Shown here piece by piece: positions 49,907-61,742 of a stretch of 64,000 nt of DNA. Each line of letters begins with the position of its first letter. Positions within the stretch are counted from its first letter, which is position 1. Under the pieces are notes generated by a model. The model was not told the DNA's origin and ran no database searches. It saw only the letters and a program-made list of their open reading frames with translations. Made by a program: the position numbers and the translations under genes. The stretch covers positions 3,736,501 through 3,800,500 of the forward strand of contig JAJKFH010002906.1 of assembly GCA_023333565.1 (NCBI GenBank), written 5' to 3'. The stretch comes from Puffinus mauretanicus (taxonomy: Eukaryota; Chordata; Aves; Procellariiformes; Procellariidae).

Positions 49907-50060
49907 CTGTGTCCTCTTTCAATGTCTTCATGTGTGCTGGGTGCTCCCTGGGGTAAGTTCTATCAAATTTGTTGTTCAAATGTTTACAGTATATATTTTA
50001 ACCTTTCACTTTTTATAGTCTTTGAGAAAGAATATACTATTTCCCTCATTTTCAGTGGGA

Positions 50061-50235
50061 TCACACATGATTAAAATCAAACATGAATGCATCATCTTCC
50101 TGAAGTAAGGCATATAATAGTGACAGAAATGCTGCTATTTGTGCAGACATTAATTTCATTTGTGAAAATTCAACCTTGCCCCAAATTTTGCAAGATAATT
50201 TTGCAAGATATAGGTTTGGGATTGTAGAACAGGTC
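50061..50235 (-). CDS. Unrecognised nested gene, candidate terminal coding exon
   Basis: The acceptor TCTCTTTTGCCAG is strong. The exon begins with one base that completes the codon left by the exon at 52511-52702 (CA+G = Gln), then reads TCSTIPNLYLAK... and SQMKLMSAQIAAFLSLLYALL to a TGA at 50061-50063. The last part would be hydrophobic and helical. A perfect 13-bp tandem duplication (AATTTTGCAAGAT on the plus strand, 50184-50196 and 50197-50209) sits early in the exon. Because 13 is not a multiple of three, one of the two possible reading frames after it is secondary, so the native C-terminus is uncertain and this allele could be altered. No family is recognised. Confidence 0.35.
50184..50209. 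repeat. Perfect 13-bp tandem duplication
   Basis: AATTTTGCAAGAT occurs twice with no spacer, inside the candidate terminal exon of the nested gene. Confidence 0.9.
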
Positions 50236-50414
50236 CTGGCAAAAGAGACTAGTGGATTGGGGGTGGGTGAGTCTGGCAAAGTTACAGGACAAGGGCAATT
50301 TATTGTATCCCACTGACACTTTGTCAGAGATCACCTTCATATACATATATAAACATAAATGTTCACAAGGATATTGTTGAATCTATATTATAGAGACAAA
50401 ACTGTGTCTACAAT

Positions 50415-50789
50415 TGTCTTGGTTTCGGCTGGGATAGAGTTAATTTTTTTCCTATTAAGTGGTATAGTGCTGTGTTTTGGATTTAGGATGAGAATAATGT
50501 TGATAACACACTGATGTTTTTAGTTGTTGCTAAGTAATGTTTAATAGTCAAGGACTTTTCAGCTTCCTATGCTCTGCCAGGTGCACAAGAAGCTGGGAGG
50601 GAGCATAGCCAGGACAGCTAACCCAACTGGCCATGGGGTATTCCATATCATATGATATCATGCTCAGTACATAAACTAGGAGGCGTGGTCTGGGAAGTAG
50701 CAATCGCTGCTTGGGGGTGGGCTGGGCATCGGTCAGCAAGTGACGAACAATTGCATTGTATATCACTCATTTTGTATATGCTATTATTA

Positions 50790-50837
<48 letters not shown>

Positions 50838-50928
50838 GTTTTCCTTTTCTTTCTGTTCTATTAAACTGTCTTTATCTCAATCCACAAATTTAACTTTTTT
50901 TTTTCCCGATTCTCTCCCCATCCCACTA
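50415..50928 (+). repeat. Solo ERVL-type LTR, 3'-truncated
   Basis: It begins TGTCTTGGTTTCGGCTGGG and follows the LTR at 5038-5562 block by block (TAACACACTGATGTTTT, AGCATAGC, GGACAGCTA, TTGCATTGTATATCACTCA, ATTAAACTGTCTTTATC) up to CTCTCCCCATCCCACT. The last roughly 75 bp of the LTR (U5 end) are absent, and no target-site duplication is visible. No internal ERV sequence adjoins it, so it is a recombination remnant that later lost its end. Confidence 0.92.
50782..50837. repeat. ATT microsatellite inside the solo LTR
   Basis: About 18 ATT/TTA units at the position where the 5.4-kb LTR has only about six followed by a C-run; the tract expanded or contracted after insertion. Confidence 0.9.
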
Positions 50929-52510
50929 CATTTGTTGCACAAATGTATGAAAAGCACTTAATTACCCTATTAACAATTATAAAAGTAGTTATAAAAGTAC
51001 AAAAATAAAGTTAAAATTGAAAGTATGAGAGTAAAGCTCACAAGACTTGCATGACAGAACAAAAGATACAAGACTAGCTTTGACCCCTTGACCCTATGCT
51101 GCAATCAAACGCAGTGACAACAAGGTGGAGGTGTTCACTGCATGAAGAGGTGAAAAGAGGTGATTGTGAGAAGAGTGAAGACAATTCTATATAGATAATG
51201 CATTCATCCCAGAGTGCAAGGACATCTGTTAAAATGCTTTCTCTTAACAAGCACCTTTAGGGATACTTGAGTAAAAGCAGGTAAAGAATCACAAATAGAG
51301 AATAATTTAACAAGATGCTATAAGGCATTAGAAAGGACATATATTGTAAACTTATTCTATCGTAGAAGTATATCCTGTCCCATGACTACAACTGGTGATA
51401 ATTTTGAGTAATTAATAATTATTCCATGAACCACCTGCTTATCTCTCATGCACAGAGCAAAATCTGTAGCATTCTCAAAGCATGCTGGTGCTGTTTGCAT
51501 TTTCCCTTTCTCTTATGGGTACCTCCCAGAGGCATGCAGAATCCACCGCTCAGTGAGGTGGACCTGGCAGCAGATCAGGAGAAGCTGAGGAGCTATGAGT
51601 TGTCTCTAATTTATTCTTCTAAAGAGAAATTGTCTGCTTAAAGAATATGAGAAGCGAAAGAAAAAGATTACTCCCCCCTGCATTAAAAGCATGTATATTC
51701 TTTTAGTATTTGCAAATCAAATGTCTTGCCAGCCTCTCAAGAGCCTCAGAAGTCAGATTGCTTGTCCCTGATTTTTGGAGTGTCATTTCACTGACAATTC
51801 CATCTTCTGAGTTTCCATCTACCACCAAAGGAAATTTAAACTTTTTCAAAACTCTGAATAGTTTTGCACATTCACTGGCCTTCCATCATCTTTGTTCCAC
51901 TAATATTCCTGGTCATGACAGTTTTGTCCTCCTTGAGCTTCTCCACAGGGCTGTTAGTCTCCCTGTGCTTAATTCTGTTCACTAGACCTGTTTTTGTTGC
52001 ACTGTCTACAAAGATAACATGCTGATATTAAAACATAGTTCCATGAGCAATGGAACTAATTAAAGCTTATTTTCTGCAAATTTTTGTATTATTATTGACT
52101 AATGTATCTTGGAAGGCACAGTCTGCTTGAAGCTTTCTTGGTAACTGAGGCAATGTTAATGACTTTCTTCAGTGTCTAATAATCTGTGACATCAGTTTTT
52201 CACTTATATTGGGCACTTATATAGTCTATTACAGCTGTCTATATCCACAAAATGTATGGAAACTTATTTTTGAGGCCTGTGTCCTTGGATAGATAGTGGT
52301 TCAGAAGTCACGGATAATCAGGGAAACAGGCAGACACAGGTTGCAATTTCATGGAGTTATTTCTTAAAAAAACTAAAAATGTATCTAAAAATCAAATTCT
52401 TTTTTCCATAACTGTTGTTGGAAGACTGATCTCCCTAGATAAGATTTTTTTTTTTCTTGAATATCTGGAAGGCACCTAGGAGATCATGAATGCTACCATA
52501 AAATTCTTAC
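50929..52510. other. Intron of PCDH17 and of the candidate nested gene
   Basis: No repeat or exon recognised apart from AT-rich tracts. The interval above 50235 would be an intron of the nested gene. Confidence 0.4.
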
Positions 52511-52702
52511 TGGCTAGGTTTTTCAAATATCTCTTTCTGGCCAAATCGATGTAAAATATGTTTACGTGACTTCTCGTTGAGAAGAAGATTAGCCTGATTA
52601 AAAAGATTCACTAATGTGTCCAGGTTGATTCTGACACTTCCACTCGGCATGCAGTACTGCTTTATGCTGTTCACGCAGACAGGTACATACATTTGCACCT
52701 GA
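52511..52702 (-). CDS. Unrecognised nested gene, candidate internal exon
   Basis: This 192-bp minus-strand exon lies between a good acceptor (CTTACATTCCTTAG before 52702) and a consensus donor (GCCA|GTAAGA after 52511). It starts with one base that joins the GA left by the exon at 58221-58456 to make an Asp codon, and it ends in phase 2, matching the exon at 50235. The product reads QVQMYVPVCVNSIKQYC, then RINLDTLVNLFNQANLLLNE and KHILHRFGQKEIFEK, a helix-rich composition with no low-complexity sequence. It is fully open for 63 codons. I cannot name a family. Confidence 0.45.
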
Positions 52703-54496
52703 CTAAGGAATGTAAGTGGGACATAGCCCCAGATTCTGACACTTGCGTGTCTCCAAGGAAGGTGTCCATATGCCAGATAGGTGTCTAACTTCCCATTATA
52801 GTATATGGAGACCTACTTAAGAGAGTCAACACCACGTGCACACTGATGTAAATACTTGCAGTTGATCTGAATCCCATTGCTAATTAGGTGTATGAATGTA
52901 GACCAAAATTGCACTCCAAATGTCTGAATATAGATGTAGGTTACCATCTTTAGGCAGAAATACTTGAAAATACTTGGTTGCCTACCCTAAATACAGTCTT
53001 CTATAACGAGACACTTTGCACAGAATTTTGGCAGTGATTATGAGCAGAGCTGCAGAACTGACATCTAATTGCATTCTTTCTGTTTCTGTATTAGGAAAGT
53101 CCTGTTTTGATTAATCAGTTGTGCTACAAAAACGTGTTATTTCTTTCACAGCAGTTTTCAAGAAAGCTGTTTTGAAATTTCTTGGAAGACACGCTCCAGC
53201 TTGTTGTGCCCAGCTGTGTTGCATCACACAACACCACACTCAGACATGATTAATGAAAACCATATCATCCTACACCAGTCAAGAAAGAACCAATTTAACT
53301 TACTTATATTCCTACCCCTTCCATAAGGAAAAAGATCTCCTAGTCCTACTTTAAAAAATGGAGCAGATTAGCTTTTGTACTCTCACACTTGGAGCAAAGG
53401 ACAGGAAAGAAGTTTCAAGAGATTACAGGACAAAATTAAGCATAAGAGGCCAACATATTTCTATCAGATCAAAATATAAAGATTGGGGGGAAAAAGCCAA
53501 AAGCTGAGGAAATACTTCTGCTGAGAACTGTTTCTCTAAATCAGAATTGCAAGTTTAGACTCACCATTCTCCAGCATGCACTGTTATAAACCTTCAGCCC
53601 ACAATAAATATCACTTATTTGGATACACTTTTAAGTAGCATCCAAGATCAGTTCACAGAAGGAAGGGAAATTTATGAATATAAACTTTCAGTTCAACAAA
53701 CTTTAAACCTAGCAAGCTTAAGCATGCCATTTTCTACATGAGTAGAAAAAAAATCTTTTAAAATGGAACATTTATCAATAGGTCATTCTGAAGAATCCAA
53801 AGCACAAACAAAAATTTACAAGTATGCACATAATACATGATGGCAAATATGCAGTAAGAGGGAATATCTGGTATATACCTGCTTTGCTGAAAGGCAAAAT
53901 CCTATTAAAAACAAAATAAAATAAAAATAACATCAGTGATTATAAAAAACTCCCAGTCCACCTTCTAAAACATTTTCTTTTCCTCACTAGGTCACAAATT
54001 CCTTCAAGCTTAACTTTTAGCTTATTTCAATGGTTGTGGTTAAGTTCAGCTGTATTGGGTGTGACTTTGTTTGTTTGCTTTTTTTTCCTTTAAACTGGTA
54101 TTAAGCAAAACTGGAAAAAAATGTTATGTAACACAAAAGAAGTTTTTTCTCCAGTAAGATTTAAACCAGAATGCATTTCAGCACAACATTTTTACTTCAA
54201 GATTGTTTTACCAGTATTGGTTCTGTCATAAATATATATCAAAATTACATAACTGTAATGACTTCCATAATTTAAAATTAAGAATTAATTTTGCTTTGTG
54301 GGAAAAAGAAATGTGATGAATTTTAAAAGATGTTCAAAACTGGACTCTAGTTAAGACCTAACTGTTCCACACCTCCAGGGTTTTACTCAAAACAAGGTGA
54401 GCTGAAATGAAGACAGCAGGACTTTTTATCCTATGCACATCTAGAGGACCTCCTTTTAGAAATATATATGTATAAGTAAGTAAGAAATGTATATGT
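52703..54496. other. Intron sequence, no gene seen
   Basis: AT-rich, with no recognised element. Confidence 0.4.
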
Positions 54497-54505
54497 ATAA
54501 GTAAG
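54465..54505. repeat. 16-bp direct repeat abutting CR1 5' end
   Basis: TATATGTATAAGTAAG occurs at 54465-54480 and 54490-54505; the second copy directly precedes the first CR1-like bases TTTGCAGATGAC. Confidence 0.85.
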
Positions 54506-55392
54506 TTTGCAGATGACACCAAGCTGGGCGGGAGTGTTGATCTGCTGAAGGGTAGGAAGGCTCTGCAGAGGGAGCTGGACAGGCTGGATCGATGGGCCGA
54601 GGCCAACTGTATGAGGTTCAACAAGGCCAAGTGCCGGGTCCTGCACTTCGGCCACAACAACCCCAGGCAACGCTACAGGCTTGGGGAAGAGTGGCTGGAA
54701 AGCTGCCTGGAGGAAAAGGACCTGGGGGTGCTGGTTGACAGTTGGCTGAACATGAGCCGGCAGTGTGCTCAGGTGGCCAAGAAGGCCAACGGCATCCTGG
54801 CCTGTATTAGGAATAGTGTGGCCAGCAGGAGCAGGGAGGTGATCGTGCCCCTGTACTCGGCACTGGTGAGGCCGCACCTCGAATACTATGTTCAGTTTTG
54901 GGCCCCTCACTACAAGAAGGACATGGAGGTGCTGGAGCGTGTCCAGAGAAGGGCAACGAAGCTGGTGAAGGGCCTGGAGCACAAGTCTTATGAGGAGCGG
55001 CTGAGGGAACTGGGACTGTTTAGTCTGGAGAAGAGGAGGCTGAGGGGAGACCTCATCGTGCTCTACAACCACCTGAAAGGAGGTTGTAGCGAGGTGGGTG
55101 TTGGTCTCTTCTCCCAAGTAACTAGCGATAGGACAAGAGGAAATGGCCTCAAGTTGCGCCAGGGGAGGTTTAGACTGGACATTAGGAGAAATTTTTTTTA
55201 CTGAAAGAGTGGTCAGGCCTTGGAACAGGCTGCCCAGGGAAGTGGTAGAGTCACCATCCCTGGAGGTATTTAAAAGACGTGTAGATGAGGCCCTTAGGGA
55301 CATGGTGTAGGGGGCATGGTGTGTTGGATTGATGGTTGGACTCGATGATCTTAAAGGTATTTTCCAACCTTACTGATTCTATGATTCTATGA
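54506..55392 (+). mobile_element. CR1 LINE 3' end, relatively intact
   Basis: It begins inside the RT domain (GCAGATGACACCAAGCTGGG = ADDTKLG, the RT catalytic ADD box). It remains open for the ORF2 C-terminal region 54611-55204 ([73 protein letters not shown]). The frame is lost at about 55198 near a T-run, after which the 3' UTR runs to the octamer tail CTGATTCTATGATTCTATGAT. This is the best-preserved coding stretch among the CR1 copies and so a younger insertion. The 290-codon minus-strand frame over it is antisense. Confidence 0.95.
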
Positions 55393-58220
55393 TCTGTAGT
55401 GATGAACAAGAGAAACACCTTCCGAAAAGTATGTTTGCTTTCATGAAATAGAAACTTTTGCCAAATATGTGAAAATCAATATATTATTTAATAATTCTTT
55501 TTATTTTCTTTTTTTATTCTTCAGTCTTTTTTTTCTCATCTTGTTTTTCTGTTTGTCAGATCATGTTTCTCTTCCTCTGTTCTTCCTTCAAAACGTGTAA
55601 TACAGTGCTCTTTTGATAGTTGACGTACGGTTTTCTGAAGTGTCCACAATTTTATTTTCTCATTGAATAAAAATATTCGGAACTAAAAATAAGTTATAGA
55701 ATTAATGTCCAAAGCTGAACAAAACCTGAATGGTCATCACCTTTGGTTATTTTAATTTGCATATTGTAATCAGTTCTGTTTTTTTTCCTCATGAAGTACA
55801 GATTTAATAAACTCATAATTGTATACTGACTGCAGTTACATGACACCAAGTGAGACACGGAGTCAGTCACATGCACTCACACAGGCAAAAAGCAGAAATA
55901 ATATTTCAAGCTTTATATTTTTGGTCAGGTATAGAATTTCTCACAATATGGACAGGCTGATTATAAACAAAAAAACTTTTTCATTCTCAGCTGAAATCTG
56001 CGTCTTGCAGTAAAGCAGGTAATAATAAGACAAAGTATTTCATGCTTTAGCAAAAACTGCCTTTTCAATAAATTTACACTAGGTAGGAATGAGCTATATT
56101 GTGCAGTGTTTAATCTGCTCTAAAAAAAGTGGGAAGAAATTCTTCTGCCCAGCTCTCAGGTATTAAGTCCGTACATCTTTTATGTTGACAGTTCAGCTTG
56201 AGGCTATAAAATAGAAGAACCTGTTCTACATCTACTGTTTAAAACAAGAGCAGAAAAACTAAACCCCCATCAATCTGCTATCTTCGTTTTATGGCTTATC
56301 TGTGGCAAAAAATGAATCATAAGAAAGATTTGTTCTGATTCCATAGACTTATCCATCAACCTGCTGGTACCCGTGAACCATGCTTTCCTATAGAGATTGG
56401 TGGTAACGGCACAGTTGCAGTGTGGAACATACTACAATACCAAGCTACTGCTCTTCACTTGCAATTACAGTAACGATCTGTAACAAGAATGTATCTAGAA
56501 AACGTGCATGCACACACCACACACCTGAAGTAATACAAGTTCACACGGTCATTTTTTTCACATCTATACCTCTTCCAGACTGAATACTTTCTTTTAGAAG
56601 CTCTATCAGGACCAAAGTAAATAGAATAAGACAGTGATATAATTTTGAATATTTTTTTCAGAGGAAATTTCTGTCCAAATCCTTTGAATACAAAGGACAT
56701 ACAAATATGCGGTTTCTTCATCAAATTACTTGTAAGCTCTTCAGGAAATAACAGTCTATCGAGTTCTGAGCTGTGACATTTTAAGCCGTGACTTTTCAAA
56801 AAACAAACCCTACACAGCTTTGTAATCTCACATGTAAATTTTGGATCACAAGAGAAGACAGCTAGCAGATGAAGTATTTGCTCACCTGAAAGAAGCAGTT
56901 CAACAGACTGAAGTCTACTTGTGATGGTATGTAGGGTGAGGATAGCAAAGGAAAGCAAAGTCGGGAATGCTTGAAAAATAAAATATTTTCAGTTAACAAG
57001 AAGAAAATTAAAACTTTGGGGAAAGGATTCATTTCACATCTGAATCCCTCTCCCAAAATGGTCTCTGATTTTATCTTAACCCTGTGAATAGCCATCTCTG
57101 AAAAAGTGCAGTAGCAGTTGCATCAAAGCACGTGATTCTTTTAGCTAAGGGCCACTGCAGAGTGTATTCAGGAATAACTCCCACTGAGGTAAATAATCTG
57201 CTCAGGGTAAAAAGGAGCGTACAGTGTAGTGGTGATGCAAATGATTTAGTGTAGTAACTCTGCATGTAGTTTCAGCCCCCTTTCTTAGATAGCTCTATCC
57301 TGACAGCAATTTCATAATGCATTCAAACCCAATGCCACAAAATATCAACTAAGTGGAGAAAAAAATTGGTAGTTCAGTTTGCTTTAAAGCATAACACAAG
57401 TGTGAGAAAAGGGGACAGAAAAACACACAAGTATAGTTTAGTGACATTTATTCCATAAAGATTGTGAAAAATGTATCTTGTATGGATTATTTGGATATTT
57501 GCAAAGTGTGAAAAAAACAGCTAATTAGATAAGCTATCAACAACTTCCCATGGAAAGAGCTTATAGGGTTTCTGACCTGATATCATATTCATTTAATCTA
57601 ATTTATGAAACTGCTTGAGGAAACATTCAGCTGCTTTCTGAAAGACTGACTTGGGGATTATTGGAGCTGTATAATTGTTCAACTGATCAGACTTAAAAAG
57701 AAACATTTTGTTTTACATTAATCTTGCAGAAATGGGCAATGAATTTGAGGAATATATTGCTGTCTAAAAGTCTTGCCAAAAAATGTCTAGCTGAGAGCAA
57801 CCACAACTACTTTTTTTTTTTTAACAGTCTCATTTTCTTATTTTCAACCTTTATTCAACATCTGTTCTCCCCCCCCGCCCCGTAACATAATCATGCAGAA
57901 ATCCAGCATAAAACAGGTTGAGCAGTTAATAACAGGCAGCTTAAACATTTTCTCACACTGATGCCCTGCAGATGTTTCTTTCTTTTTCTTTTTTTTTTTC
58001 CTTTGGCTTCTCATTTAATTTGTATACATTTCTTTCCTGATCTTGAAGTATGCTCTCACAACATATGGAAGCACCTGAAAATAAGTCTGGGAAATGCACA
58101 TGTCCATAAGGCCCTTATTGTGATAGGTACCACATTTAAAGGAAGAGAGTGAAATTCACAGTTTGTCCAGTTAAAGCAGAAGGAATTTGATTGAGATGGA
58201 TAGTCTGTCACCACACTCAC
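55393..58220. other. Intron sequence with a weak exon-like segment
   Basis: No recognised repeat; a C-run at about 57870-57883 and T-runs. A minus-strand open stretch at 56455-56958 is discussed under rejected items. Confidence 0.4.
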
Positions 58221-58456
58221 TCCAAAAAGGCTTCCAGACCTTTTAAAGACATTCTGTATAAAGGTTGACAGTCTTTCAGTATACATCTATGTATATGTTT
58301 TATTTTCTCCAAAATAAGTTCCCTTTGCTTTTCTATATTTGACATAAACTGACTACACATCTCAAAAATAATCATGGCTCCATGATAAATACTCTTCATT
58401 TTGCAATACGTCATTTCACAATACTTCATTTCAGTAATTAGCACTTGACATTTAGC
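58221..58456 (-). CDS. Unrecognised nested gene, candidate coiled-coil exon
   Basis: This 236-bp minus-strand exon has an excellent acceptor (TCCATCTCTTTTAG before 58456) and a consensus donor (TTGGA|GTGAGTG after 58221). It is open in phase 0 from AKCQVLITEMKYCEM to MSLKGLEAFL and ends in phase 2. The stretch MSNIEKQRELILEKIKHIHRC suggests a coiled coil. The upstream candidate exon (61127-61551) ends in phase 0 and the downstream one (52511-52702) begins by completing this exon's last codon, so the chain stays open. Unspliced reading would hit a stop right at the donor, which fits a true splice site. Family not recognised. Confidence 0.5.
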
Positions 58457-61126
58457 CTAAAAGAGATGGAAAAATATTATACTGACAGATGTTCAAAAGG
58501 TCCACTAAAATATAAGAGTTCCTCCATGCAGAAACAGGTACAAGATGCTGTTTTCCCCTGAATTTCCAGAGTTCGCTGAAAAATAAAGGATCCTGACTCA
58601 TTTGGAAACAAATGTTTAAAGAAGACGGGGTTAACTGGGAAAAAAGTACTGAGTCTAGTAAATCTTCACTTTAGTTCACACCAGAAAAAAAGGAAGATAA
58701 AAATTACAAAAGACAATAATATGCAGAAATAGAACCGATTTCATTTTATATGATACATGTAAACAAACAAAGCACAGTAAGTGTAATTGAATGTAAAACC
58801 TATTGTAATTAGAGGATTCTACCTTCAGATTCGCATAAATACCTTAACTGGAATTATTCCATGAATGTTGAATTGGTTTATAAAAGATGAATCCAAACAA
58901 ACCTGATAAGGGTGAACATTTTCCCCATGGGTTTAGTAATGTATAACTCTTCACGTTTGCATTCTGAGGACTGAATAACCTGGGTTTTTTTCATATTGTT
59001 ACTGGTTTATTTTTATATTCTTGGCATTTGAGGCAACTATTGTATATTTTCCATGTTTTCTGGCAGACTTGTGTAAAAAATGTTGATTTTAATAATTTTC
59101 CAGCCTGCTTGTTGCATGAAATTTTTACATTTATGTGGAGTTTCACTCATATTTATTATATTATAGTTGGATGAGATACTACCCTTTATTAATGAGACAC
59201 CACGTAATCGGATGGCTCTTGCTGGAGGAAAAATATTATCTTCTTTCTTTTGTCTCACAAGAGGTGACAAATAGTTAAAAATTAGTACAGAAAACACATA
59301 TAAATTCCTAGTTTATCTATGAAACATTTGTTCTTTAAGAGGGTCACCAAACTGCAGCTTCTAACCTGCAGGGTTTAAAGTAAAAGAGAAATTATGCCAT
59401 TGCAGTAGTAAAGTAGGTTTGACACAGATGAATAAAAGAATGTTTCTTAACTAAACATAAATTTAAAACAAATCTCAAAGATTAATATCTCTTCTTTGGG
59501 CAAAATTACATGTAGGATAGCTACAGATTATAAGATTATTTCATTTTCCTTTGTTCTTCTGAAAGATGTCTGGTTTCCCTCCCAGGCAGAAGTTTAAAAA
59601 TAATTTTCAAGTGGGAAACAAACAAACAAAAAAAAAAAAGCCAACCAAAACAAAACTCCAATTTCAAATCCTCCTTTGTGATAAGGTAAGAAAAATAATT
59701 TGATTTTTTTAAACAGTATCCAATGCTAGAGGTTGCTTTAATAATGAAAGATTACATGGATAGCTTTTGTAATGTGCCCAGTCAAGTTAGCCATAAAAAT
59801 GTGTATACATAACAGAAAACGTCTTTTGTAATGCGAAATTTTACTTTGCAAAAAAATAATATTTCCATGAAGGAGTTCTTCAGCATCTGCTTGAAAGGAC
59901 TATCTTTATAGTTTCACTTTTAAATTATCAAAGTTGCAGAAAACTCTGCTTGTTCTGCACTGTCCTCACCTGCTCCCACCAAAAGAATCAAAGCAGAAGA
60001 GACAGTTTGTAAACAGGCAGAAAATGCTAAAGAATGTGAGAAGAAACTGAAAGACACCCTGCATCTGGTATACCCTGAAATTACCTTGGAAGTTTGCTTA
60101 GAACTACATGCCATGTAGTGTGTTGCTGCTTACTGCGCACTCATGTGTGCCTAGAAAATTGGGATTCTTGGAATTGATCCAGCCAGACTGCAATTTAGAG
60201 TGAAGTTTATTAGATATCGGGGGGGGGGGTGGGGGGGTGGGAGGAGGGGTAGAAAAAAAAGAAACAAACAAAAAAAAAAGAAATAAGAAAAAAATACAAC
60301 ATCATCTTCAATACAAACACAAAAAGCTCTTTTATATGAGATTGATATAACTGTGCTATGGTTTATGGTAATGTTTTTCTGCACATCATCATAGTTTGTA
60401 TGAACAAAAAAGTAATGCAATATTGTATTGTTGGACTGCAAATTAGATCATTCTCAGTTAGCTTCACATAACCTCTTCCAAGCGTCATACAACTTTCTTC
60501 AGTTACAGCATTTACTGATAGGAATTCTACTAAACAGATTACTATAGTAAGTTATTACAATGATTTAATTTGCAATTTTATGATATTTGGCCCACTGCTC
60601 ACCATGCTGATCTGAAAAAAATGCACTATTATATGTTCTTAAAATGATTAATATCACCAGAATCATGACTTCAAGACATCATGAGGACTTGGCTTCATGA
60701 CATCAGAAGGAGCAATACACAATACTGCTACTGACAGTAAATGTCCCCTTGTTAAACTTTACATACTCTTTGCATGTATGTTAGGGTAATTCTGGTAAAC
60801 TAATTTTATGCAAACCCAATTATTCTTAGATTTAAAATACAGGAGCAGAGAACAGTTATTTCTTGTTAGAAGAAAAAATCTTTTCTATACATGAAATTCA
60901 AGATTTTTTTCTAGTATTCACCAACAACAGAGATTTTGTAATTGCTGTTAAGTAATGTTTCCTGTGCAGCGGTAAAGATATGATTACTATATATTCACAA
61001 CATCACTTCGATTCTACCAAGACATGATAGCTGTCAGAAGAAAGTAATGTCCTCATATCTTTGCAGAGGGAAATTCTCCCGGCTTTAAAATATGTTATTT
61101 ACAAAGTTGACAAGACTCAATCACAC
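58457..61126. other. Intron sequence, G-run and A-rich tracts
   Basis: It contains a G-rich run at about 60220-60248 followed by an A-rich tract. It also holds a minus-strand open stretch at 59037-59297 and a plus-strand open stretch at 59931-60118, neither placed in a gene. Confidence 0.4.
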
Positions 61127-61551
61127 AGACCAATATTTTTTGGTTTCTTCTTCCATCTGCCAATCTGCTCTATACTGAGCTTGTAGTTCACTAGAGGTCT
61201 CTGAAAGAAAGATTTCCATCTTGTTTTCTTGAATACCCACATGATGTGCACTGGCAGACTGATACTTCACATGGTGAAATTCCTCCTGAATTATCTTCAA
61301 CTCGTTTTCTTTTTTTCCGTTATTTTCTGATATTTCATTCCAATTCTTTTCTATTTTCAGTATGTGCTGTTCTACATATTGTGATAACTGTCTTCCTCCT
61401 TGTGAGATCTGATTTGTATTCTTATCTCCAGATTTCATCACCTTAGAGTTTTCTAACATTGTTGTCAAAGTTTTAGGGAAATAAGTTTTATCTGGTATCT
61501 GCTGCTTGAATCTGTAGTCTTGTAAATATACAATTCTGTGCAACTCTGCAT
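61127..61551 (-). CDS. Unrecognised nested gene, largest candidate exon
   Basis: This 425-bp minus-strand open segment starts by completing a codon (G+AT = Asp) with the exon at 61743-61800 and ends in phase 0. It encodes AELHRIVYLQDYRFKQQ, a Ser/Asn/Lys-rich linker, and a long charged helical region (LSQYVEQHILKIEKNW, KKENELKIIQEEFHH, LSETSSELQAQYRADWQMEE) typical of coiled-coil proteins. The acceptor (AACATAATAG) lacks a strong pyrimidine tract and the donor (TGGTCT|GTGTGA) is weak. A TGA follows four bases after the donor position, so this could instead be a terminal exon. The coding look of the sequence is better than that of its splice sites. Family not recognised. Confidence 0.42.
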
Positions 61552-61742
61552 CTATTATGTTAATATTATAAAATATGTATTTATACACAGAACAAACTCT
61601 TCAGGTATGATAATTTAAAATAATAGTGCCTATTTATGGATCTTTTATTAAAGAATTGAAAAAGGAGTTCACTGATAGCTTATTTATAATGGAATGGAAA
61701 AATCCTGGATTTGGGACATTTTAGCATAAATATGGTCATTAC

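Noticed and set aside
54431..55303. 290-codon minus-strand open frame
   Set aside because: It is the antisense of the CR1 ORF2 C-terminal region at 54611-55204; the plus-strand product matches CR1.
56455..56958. 167-codon minus-strand open frame with a good acceptor (TGCTTCTTTCAG near 56886) and possible donor
   Set aside because: Its phase does not fit either neighbouring candidate exon: joining it to the exon at 58221 gives an immediate stop. Could be an alternative exon or chance.
59037..59297. Minus-strand 86-codon open frame between two candidate exons
   Set aside because: No convincing splice sites, and the exons on either side already join in phase without it.
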